Assembly: GCA_030374765.1 (NCBI GenBank)
Contig: JARGXX010000116.1
Coordinates: forward strand, 1,025,284 to 1,089,283
DNA from: Agarophyton chilense
Taxonomy: Eukaryota > Rhodophyta > Florideophyceae > Gracilariales > Gracilariaceae
Direction of reading: 5' to 3'
Length of the DNA: 64,000 nt
Part shown: piece after piece, positions 46,156-57,585 of the stretch
Layout of the letters: each line of letters opens with the position of its first letter
Position numbering within the stretch: position 1 is the stretch's first letter
Program-made: the position numbers and the translations under genes
Notes under the pieces: model-generated
What the model was told of the DNA's origin: nothing
The model's input: only the letters and a program-made list of their open reading frames with translations
The model's database searches: none

Positions 46156-48230
46156 CTATTGTCCCGGCACACGGGTTCGTTTTTGCTCCGAGAGAGCTCC
46201 ATAGTTCGAGACAACTCGATGTACCTGTGTAAAGGTCAGAGTGCACTCTAATGACAAATGATGACTTCCATAGCACCCATAACATATCAGGCCGTCCCTG
46301 TTCAACCTAAGCCGAGGCTGTTCTGTACCACGGTTATCCACCCAACGAGGCTTCTGAGAAGTAAATTCACCCGCTGGCAGGACCATCGGACTCCTTCTGT
46401 AAGGATAACGGCGTGGCTCCATAGCCAATATATCATATTCCACATGGGAATCAGTTGACGGCAAATCCACAGTACGTACTGACCCCTCTGGCTCATCCAG
46501 ATATTTAACTGCGTCTTCTCCAGTATACCTGGCATCATGAGGCGTAAAAGTCGAAACCCGTGATTCCTCTGGCGACTCCAGAGGCAAAACCTTGCCTCGC
46601 TTGATAGGGCGTTTTAAATCCCTGTTAGCAAGGATGTATGTCCCTAGACGACGTGTTCCACCTCCGCGACGAGCGCGAACGGCTTCAACTTCAGCCTGTG
46701 CATACTGCATTAATTCCAGAAAACTAATTCTCGAGTGCTTTTTCCGATGACGGGCTACCAATGACTTGATAGTCGGATCGAGTCCATCGACAAAAAGTGT
46801 CATCTTCTCGTCCGTAGAATGGACATTTCCACAGGGTGTAGCTGCATCCTTCAGTCTTGAACTGTACTCGACCTCCTTTTCTTCAGGCTTTTGGAGAATA
46901 TCTCTGAGACTCAAAATAGCTTCACGAATCGCAGTAGATCTTTTGTAACTACGCAGAAACTACTGCACGGTTTCGGCCCAACTGGTGACTCCACCTTCAT
47001 CGACGGAAAATGAACCACTCACGGCACGGTATTGCTCAAATGCAAATCCAACCAACAAGTGTGGAAGTGCCACGAATGCTTGAGCTTCAATCATACCCAG
47101 CGTGTCGGCTTCGAGTACAAAGCGAATGAGAACTTCAAATATAAGAATGGGATCCTTCCCAGAAAAAATCAATACCATCGACGCCAATCTTCACACGCTT
47201 AATGTGATCTCTCACTTTGGCTGTCCCGCGACCTGTTCGCTTCCTCTTTTGGACTTTGACCCGATATACACGATAATTGGTAACCTTCCTGTAAGGCGTG
47301 TTCGTACACGAAAGCGGTTTCAGAATCTTGTAGGGCTGTCCCTTCTCGCGGGACAGTAGTGAGCTACAAATTCTTTTCTTTCTCGAACGGCGAGTGTCCT
47401 CCTCGCTCGAGGTATCATCAGAACATGAACTTCTATTCTCAGGATCGTCCGTATCCGAAGTATTGGAATCTGTATAAATGGAATCATCTCGGTCTCCATC
47501 GGTGTCATGTCTTCTTGCGAGTTTTCTCGATTTAGAGCGTCTTGAAGATAAGTTCTGTACGTTCTACTTCTTCGGATCTTTCTTGTGCGACTGAGCATCA
47601 GCAACATTGGGTCCCACCTCCTGTACTTCCGGGTGCGGAATTTGCAACGGGGCATTCACCAGAGTCTCCAATCGCTCTAAGCGAGGGTTTACACGGGAGA
47701 AGACCTCCTCAACAGTAACTGGTATAGCTGGTAGGGCCCCTGTGGCATTTTCTTGCTCTTCTAGCAATTTATTTAGATCTTCTCGGATTATCCGAACAGT
47801 CTCGGCCATCCGATTCGTGTCTAGATTTCAATTCTCCAGAGCCGTGTTCTCTCTTCTTAACGTCTATAATGACGATTATAACAAGTCAACTTGACCTTCC
47901 ATCTCCTCCAGACGGAACTACTGCATCGCAGATTTCGCACAGAGTTGCTGGAATTCAGCTCGCAAGGCTGCCCCTTCCGTGATATCACGTTTAGAGGAGG
48001 TAGTAGCCTCGAGAGCGATCGTCGTCGGAACCTCCGAAGGTGCACCCGCGCCTCCTGTCGATTTCGACTTCTTCTTCGCCTGACGATATAGGCTGTTGCC
48101 AGCCTCTGTAGAGGTGGCTAGGCGGGGGGTGCCGCGGACTCACTTCTATCCGAATCTGGTCGGCTTCTTGTCTGCATGGCGGCAAATTATCACTGGCTAT
48201 CCACATAACAACTGCCAACGACGAAAACAC
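46156..48230 (-). pseudogene. Element C gag with CCHC zinc knuckle
   Basis: The C-terminal ORF (46,914-46,156) contains capsid C-domain text (VEYSSRLKDAATPCGNV, LFVDGLDPTIKSLV) and an exact C-x2-C-x4-H-x4-C knuckle (CYGCYGSHHLSLEC) that would bind packaged RNA. The N-terminal part lies in other frames: a coiled-coil at 47,809-47,564 (IIREDLNKLLEEQEN) and a Ser/Asp/Arg tract near 47,400-47,560, as in element A. The start could not be fixed. Confidence 0.72.
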
Positions 48231-48564
48231 AATTTCTCAATGAAAACAATATATATATCGCGATCGATACAACCAATATCGACAACGATAGAAATTTCTA
48301 GCAAATAGAACAAACAAACAGTGGAGATTCACAACTTATATTCGGGTTGACCGACGAACGTGGCGAACGGTTAGATCCGGTTCCAAATGTCTTCTGACAA
48401 TGTAGATTCCGTAGTGACGTTTCAAGCTTCAGTTCAACTATCTCAGTACAACGCACGGGCATCCAAAGAGGATCATTCGAAAGTGTGAACCACGATATTT
48501 CCGGTCCAATCGACCAATATTCCACACACAGGTGTACTTATTTCTACGTAAGAAGACCAATTTA

Positions 48565-49345
48565 TGTGATGTTCTCCTGGAGACTGTAGAAGTCTCGGTG
48601 CAGTGGGTATCCACAGAAATAACCGCAAAGAGCGGTTGTCGCCTTGCGAGCGACGGTTCTTAGATAAGAAGAGAGTGTGCGGGAAGCAACCAGGTGTGCC
48701 TGAACAATGGGGATACTACGTGTATTCGCGAGGCAGATGTCCAGATACAGCGGTACGTAATGCACACGAGATCGGCTCGACAACCCTTTTGATAACCTAA
48801 ATAAACAGGTAACATTAGAGAAAACAACAAAGAAACAACATCCACACACACACAGAAAGCTGTAGAAAAAGGGAGGTAAATGCGTAACAGTGAGGGGTAT
48901 CCTCGGAATAAAAGCTATAGCTCACAACGGTTAAGAACTGATACAATAGGTGACCCTTTGTGGTGAACCACTTTAGGATTTCTAGGACTCAGCAAGATGG
49001 TGGTTCGGTTGGTTGTTGGTTCCCCTTCCGCCGTCCTCACCTGGGCCTTGCGCCTTTTAATGTGCCAAGAGGCAAAGCAAGTACTGCACAGTAATGCATA
49101 CACGTGGCGTGCCACTACACAATTTTTTAAATAATACCAAATAAAAAGTTTGGTGGTGGCACCTTACAGTTTATACTAAATAGAGTACATCCTAATTAAA
49201 TTTCTCCTGTCGGAACCTTTCCATGAAGTAATTTTTCCCATAACTGCTTGTAATCTAGTATAGCCCAAGCAATGCCTTATGAATGCCGTATCGTGACTAT
49301 GTAGTATTTCGAAAGGTTGGACTCAGGTGCATCCAGAATGCTACA
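48565..49345 (-). repeat. 5' LTR of element C (long form)
   Basis: 781 bp, beginning TGTGATGTTCTCC and ending GAATGCTACA. The primer site lies just outside it on the minus strand (TGGTCTTCTTACG from 48,559), similar to the TGGTCTCC of A and B. About 230 bp in its middle (from about 49,050) are absent from the other LTR. Confidence 0.85.
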
Positions 49346-50756
49346 GTTCTGAATCGTTACGAGACCAGAGGACTGTGAATGGACCGATACATTGGTTTGG
49401 GTCATCGGGGGTATCGTTATGGCGTTTGACAAGCGAACCTTATTAAACTTCGTGTTTTCGGGGATAATCGTTCGTTTGCGGTTAGCTTTTGGCCCTGGGG
49501 CGGAACCAGTTATGGAGATGGAAGGTGCGCCGTAGAAGGTGACTTTTCTAAGGCCTGGATAAGTAGCCTTAATGTATCAATCGATAAAGGAGGTCCCTAA
49601 GATTGCCTCAGCGCCCAAGTTAGGACACACACGGAACCACGTGCGGACTTTGAAATGTCCTAATTATAGGTAAAGTGGTACTGTTACTATAATGTCCATT
49701 GGTCTACGTGATGCATCTGTATTCCTGGGGGTCTTCCTTGCCTGAACGAAATCTTGCCAGCCCAGTGGGAGTAGCTTATGATGGACCAAGTTGGGACCAG
49801 CGCCTGTGTCAAATACGGCTGTGGTCACTCGACAGTTGTTGGAACGAAGTCCCACGGCTACTCGAACTTTGTAATTCTCTTTCCTGAGAATATCGACAGG
49901 GTCGTTTCTGTGTTCCAATTCTGGTTAATCTTGAGTGGTCCATCGTGGGTTGTTTGTATTGGTTGGTGAGGAGCTCCTTGGCTCATGACCGTCCAATTGG
50001 TTGAGGCAGGGGCTTAAAGAGGGAGGATTTGCCTCGCGTCGACCGTCTAAGAGTTTTGCGATTGGGTTTCCGTTTCTTCCTGAGGATAAGATTCCTCTTC
50101 AGGGTCTTCCGTACGGTCTACAATGGCGTGGAACTGTGAGGCTTTGATCGGAGTATCCGGAGGCGTGGCATAACGTGAGCTTTTAGAGGTCCCTGTAGTT
50201 CGTTGCTGTGTCCTGTTAAACATTACTTCGGATCGCCGCACCCAGTAATTCTCTTCCCTAAAGGCTAGGAGGTTTTTTCGTGCGTCCTCAGGCAGATATC
50301 TTGTGCAGTCACAAGGTTGGACCATTGAAAGGCAGAGGAAGCAAGCCCTTGGGGAGCGAACAAAAACGTCCTTGCGGGGCGGAAATGGAGAATACTTGGG
50401 TGTGGGTGGTCCAGTGGTCGCTGTAGTTCCCTGGGAGGAATATGATGGGGGCCCGGGCAGAGGAGCACTGAAATGAACCGCGAGTACATCTCCCGAGTCG
50501 GCATGATGGAGTGATGAATCCATGTCCGACTCCGTGGAGCGTACCAAATAGGCTTGGTTGGGTTGACGTAATGGGGTTGCTTGTCTTCTAGATATATCAG
50601 CGTTGGGCCTGGAATTGTTGTAGGTTTTGCTATAACCTTCGGCGTAGGTGACGAGCATTCGGAAGGAGTATTGTGGGTTTTCCGTGTGGTAATTGCGGAC
50701 ATGTGTCCGGATGGCAGGGAGTAATCCGGTGATGAAGTACGTCAGTGTTCTCGGAA
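49346..50756 (-). pseudogene. Element B2 gag end and protease (upstream half)
   Basis: Gag C-terminal ORF at 50,658-50,047 (CFLCLSMVQPCDC knuckle-like, ends at TAG) and protease at 49,918-49,664 with the intact active site AVFDTGAGPNLVH. Homology to element B gag stops near 50,756, the truncation point where the next element begins. Confidence 0.78.
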
Positions 50757-51254
50757 TGCTAGTTCAGTGGTCAAAAAAGGACGAATTGAAATGACCGAAA
50801 AACCCGTGAATTTATCCAAATTTGGAGGTGTTAATTTCCGAAAATATTTTCATTCGTTCATCAGTGCTAGTTTGTATGGGAAGGAAAACTAGCACATATC
50901 TGCAGTTTTTCTAGTTTTGATGGAGGTAAAACTAGCGTGAATCTTTCTGTCGCCGCAGTTTAAAGGTAAAAGTAGAGAAGTGGTGCAGGAGCAGATTTAA
51001 TCTTTATGCGCTCTAGATTGACAGATTAGTACAAACAACCGGTCCCAAAATGGACCTCAAAATAGAAATTGAACATTTAGTACCATCCATATCAATTGCA
51101 ATAGAATCGCAGCCCGACCTGGCAGACCTCACGTGCCTTGCATTCTATATTATTCACCACCGGCCTCCCCTGTCATGTGCCCTGTGTGCACCATACTCTC
51201 TCTCCGTCTACGCCCCCTACCAACTTCTTTCCCACCACCTCTCCTCCACCCACC
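50757..51254 (+). promoter_or_regulatory. Upstream region of the Plavaka-like transposase with repeated CTAGTTTT motifs
   Basis: It contains GCTAGTT (50,760), then GTGCTAGTTT...AAACTAGCAC (about 50,866-50,897; 10-bp arms, 12-base loop), then CTAGTTTT...AAAACTAG (about 50,910-50,935). Dense subterminal motifs of this kind are typical of CACTA-type ends, where transposase subunits bind. A clear terminal inverted repeat was not found, so the outer edge is only bounded by the end of B2 homology. Confidence 0.45.
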
Positions 51255-54200
51255 ATGCCTTCCTGCTGCTTCAACGGTTGCTCCTTCTTCGCCCGAGAAA
51301 TCCCCGCCCTCCAGCGGCACCAGAGAAGGTGCCCTCATCGCCTCTCCGCCAACAAGCGCTTCCTCTCCCCTGGCGGAAATGAACCCAACTTCCTCCACCG
51401 CACAAAACGCCAAAAGTCCACCTCACAACTCCCCCCTCATCCTCCTCCCTCACATCGCCCTTCCAACAACGTCCCTCTCGCACACCATGACTCCTACCTC
51501 CAAGACCACCTCTCTCTCTCCCTCCACACCCAGGATGCCATCCACGTCGCCACTGCCCCTCTCGGTTCCCCCTCCTCTCTCGCTCTCTCCCCCCTCCCTC
51601 CTTCCACTCCCCCCCTCGACAACCCCCACCTGGAGAAAATGGTCCTCTACATCTCCTCCATCGCCTCCAACCTTGGAGAACGAAAGGCTGACGAACTCAT
51701 CACTCTCCTTAATGATCCCCACTTCTCCGAATCAACATTCCGGAACTCAGTCTCCTCCGCAAAGCAATGCCTCGAGCTCCAGGCAGACCTCTTCCACCAG
51801 AGAATCAGGTCCATTGGTTTCGCCCCCTCCACCATCTTCGATCCCCACAAACGCTTCTCCGCAACCCTCTTCCAGAAAGACGCAATCCATGTCCTCAAAC
51901 AACAGCTCGCCTTCACACACTTCAAGAACACCTTTTTCCACCCCGTCTCCCAAACATCCGCCTCCGGCTCCCCCGCCTTCGCACACCCCATGGCAGCCAC
52001 CCTCGGCTCAAAAGTCGTCCCCGCACTCAAGACCGCCATCATGCAGTCCACAAAAGATAACATCGTCTGGCATCTCCCTCACTCCTCCGGTATCGACTCC
52101 TTCATCGGCCTCGTCCAAATCTACTCCGACAAGTCCTCTACCTCTCTCAAATCTTCTTCCATCACCTTTTACCCCCTCCACATCACCCTTCTCAACTTCT
52201 CCGACTCCTTTCGCCGCAAATGCATCTCCGACAATCTCACACTTCTCGGCTATCTTCCCACCTCCTTCACCCCAATCACTCCTTCTCCAGATGCAGATAT
52301 CATCACTCATTCCTCCTCCATCCCCTGCCAAACAAAAATGGAACTCATACAGCAGACCATCTCCTCCCTCCTTCAACCTCTCTTCTCTTCCGCCCTCCCC
52401 GGTTTCCCCTTCCGCGACGCCGACGGCGTTTTTCGTCAATGCCACCCCATCATCGCCAGCTACTGCGCAGACATTCCCGAGGCAAAGGATATTCTCGCCA
52501 TCTCCCACGACACCCGCCCCCAGCAGCCCTGCCACAGATGCTCTGTCCCTCGCTCACAGCTCCACCACCACTCTCACGCCCATCCCCCTCGATCTCTTCC
52601 CCTCACCCTTGCAGCCCGCAACAAACACTTCTCCCTCCTCAAGGACTCCGAAGCAGCTCTCCTCGCCCGCAAGCCAAGAGTCTCGCGCAACTTCAAGGAA
52701 CAAGCTCTCCAAGCACTCCACTCCCTCTCCCTCGCAAAATACCCCTCCCTCTTCGAATCTTACCCCCTTTTCAACATCACTCTCCTCCTCACCCCATACA
52801 ACATCTTCCCCTTCGAACCCCTCCACAACTTCCGCCTCGGCGTTTCCAAACTCATCAAGCTCGCCGCGATCGAACGTTTCAGATCAGAACACCTCTTCAC
52901 CACCATCAGCTCCACAAACTCCCGCCGTTCCTTCCACTCCGTCCGCACCTCCATCCTCAAGCACTCCAACTTCATCCTTACCGCCATCGAAAATCATTCC
53001 CCAGCTACCGGCCTCCACATCGACTTCTCTACTTCCGAAAGCGGGCAGTCCCTCAACGTCTTCTTCACAACTGACGGCGTCCGCGGCATGCTAGAAGCAA
53101 AAGACTACCGCGCCCTCGACACGGTCTTCCCCTTCATCGGCGCCTTCTTCGACCGCTGCTGTGACGAAGCCAATTCCGCTCCCATCACAACCGTCTTCTC
53201 CAAGTATACAGACCTCCTCCTCACCTCCATGTGCTACAACTCCGTCCCCGAATGGACCACTTCTCGTCTTGCCAAACTCGCCTCCCAAATCCATTCCTTC
53301 AAGCACAGAGCTGTCGATGTTCTCGGTCCATACCATACCTCCAACCTTGGCACCCTCAAATTCCACCTCCTCGATCACATCGTAGACGACATTCGACGCT
53401 TTGGGGGTCTCCACTTCAACGATGCAGGCATCTTCGAACAAGCCCATAACCTCTCCAAAGCACATTACTCCCGAACCTCCAAGCGCAGACCCACCGCGCA
53501 CAACGAAACCATCCGTGCCATCGAACGCTCCGATGCCGTCAACAATTGGATTTCTCTCTCCGCTGATCCTTCGGTCACCTCATCCTCCCATGCCCCTCCT
53601 CCTCCCTTCCAAGCCCGCAAACCAGGTTTCGTCCGTGATGGCAAGCACACCTCCTTTTCCGATCTCATCACCGCTCACAAATTCCTTCGAGCAAACCCCC
53701 ACTCAACAATCTCTTCCCTTCAGGACCTCTTCTCTCCAGACACTATCGCCATCATCTCACAGATTGGAACCCTCGCACTCCCCTCCATCGTCACACTCAC
53801 ACTCGAAACACTAGCTCTCAACCAGGACTCCCCCACTCTCCGCCAAACCTGTCTCACATTCGTCAATTCCGCATACGTCGTCGGCGGCTTCACCACAACC
53901 CTAGACGACTACATCGCCGATCGAAACGAGCTCGCCGTCAAAGATCCCCCTCTCCCACTGATTCAACGTATCTTCGCTGCTCCCTCCTTCGGTCCTTCTA
54001 AAACCCCAAAGTTCTCCCACATCCTCGTTGCCGGTTCCAGCTTCTCCAACCCCACTCCCACCGCCTGGGTCTGCAAGCTCAACTCTCTTCTTCGCTTCAC
54101 CACCCCTTCTTCCCCTTCCACTCATAAAGAGTTCGCCTTCGTTCAGTTCCTCGAACTCGTTCCACCCCAGGATCAAGTCGATGTCTCTCTCAATTGCATT

Positions 54201-54518
54201 TGCCTCCGATGGGCAACAGACGACGAACAAAACCACACCGCCCACCCCCTTCCTATCTCAAACACTTCCAACTCCGACAACGTCTCCCCCTGGTTCGGCC
54301 TCGTATCATCCTCTTCCATTCTCGGCCCCGTTCATGTACTTCGCCAAAACTACCCCGCACCCCCCTTCACCCCTCGATTGCACTGGCGCTTCCATCGATT
54401 TTACCTCAACAGATTCTACCGAGACCCAACTGCCAAGCCCTACTTCTCCAAGACCACCACTGGTGGCACAACACCACCACTGGGTGGCACCCATAATAAT
54501 ACCTCCCAAGGCACATGA
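51255..54518 (+). CDS. Plavaka/CACTA-like transposase
   Basis: I choose the ATG at 51,255 (context CACCATGC) because a zinc finger begins at once: C5, C9, H22, C26 in the first 30 residues (CCFNGC, LQRHQRRC). This gives 1,087 residues; an in-frame upstream ATG at 51,138 adds 39 unremarkable residues. Residues 40-150 are Pro/Ser/His-rich. The core shows FPFRDADGVFRQCHPII, CADIPEAKDI, QQPCHRCSVPRS, EPLHNFRLGVSKLIKL, LKFHLLDHIV and FNDAGIFEQAHNLSKAHY. These follow the pattern of the fungal and algal Plavaka branch of CACTA (EnSpm) transposases: metal-binding CxxC after an Asp-x-Pro-Glu, then H-x-x-x-LG, then E-x-x-H-x-x-x-K. The frame is open throughout, the only long intact gene of a mobile element here. 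Codons are strongly C-ending. It converges on the minus-strand gene at 54,606. Confidence 0.75.
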   Translation: MPSCCFNGCSFFAREIPALQRHQRRCPHRLSANKRFLSPGGNEPNFLHRTKRQKSTSQLPPHPPPSHRPSNNVPLAHHDSYLQDHLSLSLHTQDAIHVATAPLGSPSSLALSPLPPSTPPLDNPHLEKMVLYISSIASNLGERKADELITLLNDPHFSESTFRNSVSSAKQCLELQADLFHQRIRSIGFAPSTIFDPHKRFSATLFQKDAIHVLKQQLAFTHFKNTFFHPVSQTSASGSPAFAHPMAATLGSKVVPALKTAIMQSTKDNIVWHLPHSSGIDSFIGLVQIYSDKSSTSLKSSSITFYPLHITLLNFSDSFRRKCISDNLTLLGYLPTSFTPITPSPDADIITHSSSIPCQTKMELIQQTISSLLQPLFSSALPGFPFRDADGVFRQCHPIIASYCADIPEAKDILAISHDTRPQQPCHRCSVPRSQLHHHSHAHPPRSLPLTLAARNKHFSLLKDSEAALLARKPRVSRNFKEQALQALHSLSLAKYPSLFESYPLFNITLLLTPYNIFPFEPLHNFRLGVSKLIKLAAIERFRSEHLFTTISSTNSRRSFHSVRTSILKHSNFILTAIENHSPATGLHIDFSTSESGQSLNVFFTTDGVRGMLEAKDYRALDTVFPFIGAFFDRCCDEANSAPITTVFSKYTDLLLTSMCYNSVPEWTTSRLAKLASQIHSFKHRAVDVLGPYHTSNLGTLKFHLLDHIVDDIRRFGGLHFNDAGIFEQAHNLSKAHYSRTSKRRPTAHNETIRAIERSDAVNNWISLSADPSVTSSSHAPPPPFQARKPGFVRDGKHTSFSDLITAHKFLRANPHSTISSLQDLFSPDTIAIISQIGTLALPSIVTLTLETLALNQDSPTLRQTCLTFVNSAYVVGGFTTTLDDYIADRNELAVKDPPLPLIQRIFAAPSFGPSKTPKFSHILVAGSSFSNPTPTAWVCKLNSLLRFTTPSSPSTHKEFAFVQFLELVPPQDQVDVSLNCICLRWATDDEQNHTAHPLPISNTSNSDNVSPWFGLVSSSSILGPVHVLRQNYPAPPFTPRLHWRFHRFYLNRFYRDPTAKPYFSKTTTGGTTPPLGGTHNNTSQGT

Positions 54519-54605
54519 TCCAATAAAATAGTCACCGCTGCTTTTCTTCCATAGCCGACCCCCATCTTGCTCCACCTCCTTACCCCCTTATTCCCCCGTA
54601 CCTTA

Positions 54606-57341
54606 TCACTCTCCCACTCCTTGCCTACTCCCCCACGCTAAGCGCTTGAACTGTGGTTCTTCTGGTCCACATGACGCTATATAGCAATCTAACACCGCTC
54701 CAAGTCTTCTGGTGAGATTCTCCATGAAAAACTCCTCCCTTATCGCCAGATAGATTTTCTCTCTCGACGGTATCCATACCCCAACCGTCGCGATTCTCTC
54801 CTTATTCCCACTCACATCTCTACGATTCCCTCCACAGAATCCATCATTCTCAAACTCCTCAGCATACTCATCCTTCACCATGTTCCAGGCAACCCTCAAT
54901 ATGTCCTCAACAGCCAGTGGCAGAAACCTCCCAAACAGCGTCCAGAACAAAAGTTGCCTTTGGCCTCCCCGCCCAACGTCTCTATACATCGTGGTCACCA
55001 CACATCCAATCCATGCATCAAGTCGCGCAAGATGCATCACCGTCCCATCCACATACTGCCTTTCTCCATTTCTGTGACTCTCTACCGCGTAGCCCATAAA
55101 CTCCTCCAACACTTTCAAAGACACCTGATTTCGAAAATACATATCTGCCTCACCAAAGTCCTCCAAGTTCTCAGACACTTTCGATCCAGAATAAGTAATA
55201 TCTTCAATCGCACTCGTTCTCCACGCACACAGCTTACCTCTCCCATCCTCCCCCGACCCCATCAACTTCTCCTGCGCCTCCTCAATCTGCTTATTCAACT
55301 CCGCCCAAAGCTCCGTCCTTTCAGTCACCTTAGCTCGTTTCGCGATCAATTCATATCCAAGCATGGAAAACCACTTATCACGCGCTGCTCGCTTCCGCAC
55401 CCCAACCACATCGCTCAATGTCTGCTTCATCCTCTGTCTCAAGCACCTATCCGCACTTACATTTTCCACGCACTCCTCTCTCCTCCCCGCTTCCCTTATC
55501 GACTCCCATTTCTCTCCCATCAACTCAGTCTCTACCACGTGCTTCAACAACAAATGGCTCCCGCCCTCTGTCGACGGCGTATACGGTCTCATCTCATATG
55601 CAACCTCAATTGGACATCTCGGAACCATTTCCTTCTCTCCCACCACAAACATACTTTCCTTTCTACTCTCCCCAACCGCCTCACTTCTATTCTTCCAGCT
55701 TCGACCCACATTCTCGGTGTCGAAGCAAAGTCCCGATGCCTCCAGTTTTGCATAATGAAGAATCCTATCATACACGCGACGTGCAAATCCATAAAAGCAT
55801 TCCTGCACTCCAATGTCATGCTTTCGTCGCCGCGTCATGCCTCCCTCCCCCCTTCCTTCCCCAGCGATTCTACCTTTCAACGCCTCCCTCAAACTCTCAA
55901 TCAGCACATTCTGCTGCTTCATTTCCTCCCTAGCCCGATCCAGCTCCGTTTGGGATATTTTCAAACTCACCATCACACTGTAGCTGTCTTCCTTCATACG
56001 TCCCATTTGTCCCTTCAACACATTCATCTTCTCAATTAGTATCAACCGCGGCAACAAACCTATGTCATCATCATTTGCTTCATCTTCCACTATACGGACG
56101 GCGTTCTCCACGACATTTCAATTCGCATTCTCCCCGTTATCATTATTCCTTGTGAATACAATGTTTCTACTTACTCGCATACCTTCCGGCGTCCTTCGCC
56201 TTGCGTTCACCTCAAACCCTTCAACTCCCAAACCCACCCCTCTCCTCGGTGGCAAACGCTCGACATCTTCTCCCTGATGGGAAAGAACAGCTGCTCTTCC
56301 ATCGCCTTCCTCCCCTGAACCACGTGTTCTCCCTCCAGCAAACCCCCTTCTCCTCCCCTCACTCACATGCACTTCTCTGCTTTCCCTTTCGTCTATCGCT
56401 CTTCTTCCTGTATCTCGAACACTCCCCATTCTTTCCCTTGCACGCTCTCTCCATTCTTCCACGTAATCCAAGTTCGCCCCTTCCTATCTTTCCGCCTGTT
56501 CCCCCGCGGTAGCTCCAACACTCTCTCCTTTTGTTCTCTCTCGAACGACTCTTGCGCCCGCGATTAGACCACTACTGGGTCCACCTATTCTACCCTCCAC
56601 ACCACGGCTACTCTCTATTCTCCCTTTCTGTATCTCATCATCACCGTCCTCTTCCCTCATACCCGTAAACGATGCCTCTGCTTCTTCAACGCCTCTGAGG
56701 CGGGATCCACGTTCTCCGATCATTATCTCTCCCTCCTTACGCCCCTTCGTCCTCTCATTCGGAATCTCTTCACCTCCTTCAGGTGCAGAGCATGGATTTA
56801 CCGGCTCCACATCAGCTGAAGACGTGAGTACAGCACTAAGAGTCCGCTCGGATGCATCCCCTCTCCTTGTCCTCCCTGGAGCTCTGCTCGCCCTCCCCCG
56901 CAATCCACTTCTAGGTACACGCGTGCGGTTGCTTCGCACGCCATCCCGTTTTCCATCGCCGCTCCGCACCATCTCTCCCGTAGGCGACGTGATTTGCTCC
57001 GTACGAGACGTGATTTGCTCCACACTCTCCTCCGTCACCGTCTCCTTTGCGCGAACAGCCTTTCCTTTGCCCCCACTCGTCTCTCCTTCCCCACCATCTT
57101 GCCTTGATCTACCTCTCAGGCGCACGCCTCCCTTCTCTTCACTCGCGCCCTGGAGCCTACGCCCCCTGTCCCTTCCGCCCTCCCCATCCCCTCTATGCCG
57201 CCGTGATTTTGTACCGCGCCTGCTAGTGTTCTCGCTTTTCGATTTTGCGCTTCGGAGCCATGGTTGAAGAGAGAGAGAGCGATCGTGGTATGGTCTTCCA
57301 CGCGTTGCAATGCGGTGGATGGGAGAGAAGTTTCGAAACAT
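54606..57341 (-). pseudogene. Unrecognised coiled-coil protein gene beside the transposase (two in-frame stops)
   Basis: One reading frame from the ATG at 57,341 to 54,606 (about 911 codons), broken only by a TAG at 56,484-56,486 and a TGA at 56,118-56,120; the sequence on both sides of each stop reads as coding. The N-terminal third is highly basic (SRRGTKSRRHRGDG), the middle is Arg/Glu/Gly-rich, and then a coiled coil follows (ISQTELDRAREEMKQQ). The C-terminal half is globular (LHYAKLEASGLCFDT, DKWFSMLGYELIAKRAK, LVFWTLFGRFLPLA-like, VWIPSREKIYLAI). No family recognised. It could be the second, accessory protein of the CACTA-type element, which often encodes one; that is inference from position and from the shared strand composition. 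Confidence 0.5.
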
Positions 57342-57585
57342 TCTGCTTCCAAAAATATACCTCTACCCCTTTCGTGTTCTCAGAAAACCCCCAAACTTTT
57401 CAGATATTTTAAATATGCGCTCGAACGCACCAGATATTGGGAAAGTATTCTCCTTCGGTGTACATGACTTTCTTTTAGCATATATACTACGTCACGCTTT
57501 GACGTTATATGTAGCGACAAACATAGTAAAAGCCCACAATATCTGGTACACTACAATGAAGTAAAGTAACAAAAGCGATGCACTT

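Larger units (their letters stand above)
38590..49345 (-). mobile_element. Element C: third chromodomain Ty3/gypsy family, nested in B2
   Basis: LTRs lie at 38,590-39,142 and 48,565-49,345, with gag, protease, RT, RNase H, integrase and chromodomain on the minus strand and an antisense ORF on the plus strand. It interrupts B2 at a point that rejoins exactly to the element B sequence. The target duplication is imperfect (GTTTT/TA on the left, GTTCT on the right). The gag-pol frame order and a clear CCHC knuckle distinguish this family from A and B. Confidence 0.87.
32088..50756 (-). mobile_element. Element B2: minus-strand copy of family B, interrupted by element C and truncated in gag
   Basis: The 3' LTR is at 32,088-32,533, followed by the antisense ORF, chromodomain, integrase, RNase H and RT to 38,589. 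The same element resumes at 49,346 (protease, gag) and stops near 50,756, inside gag. The break reads ...CGGGTGGTT on the left and GTTCTGAATCG on the right, which rejoin to the uninterrupted element B sequence near 22,165. Element C fills the gap. The 5' LTR is absent. Confidence 0.85.

Noticed and set aside
51133..53094. 653-residue plus-strand ORF rich in Ser, Pro and Thr
   Set aside because: It is a shifted frame of the transposase gene. Its low-complexity composition follows from the C/T-rich strand, and it has no motifs.
54954..56039. 361-residue plus-strand ORF, and 55,418-55,933
   Set aside because: Antisense shadows of the minus-strand coiled-coil gene, again produced by the pyrimidine-rich strand.
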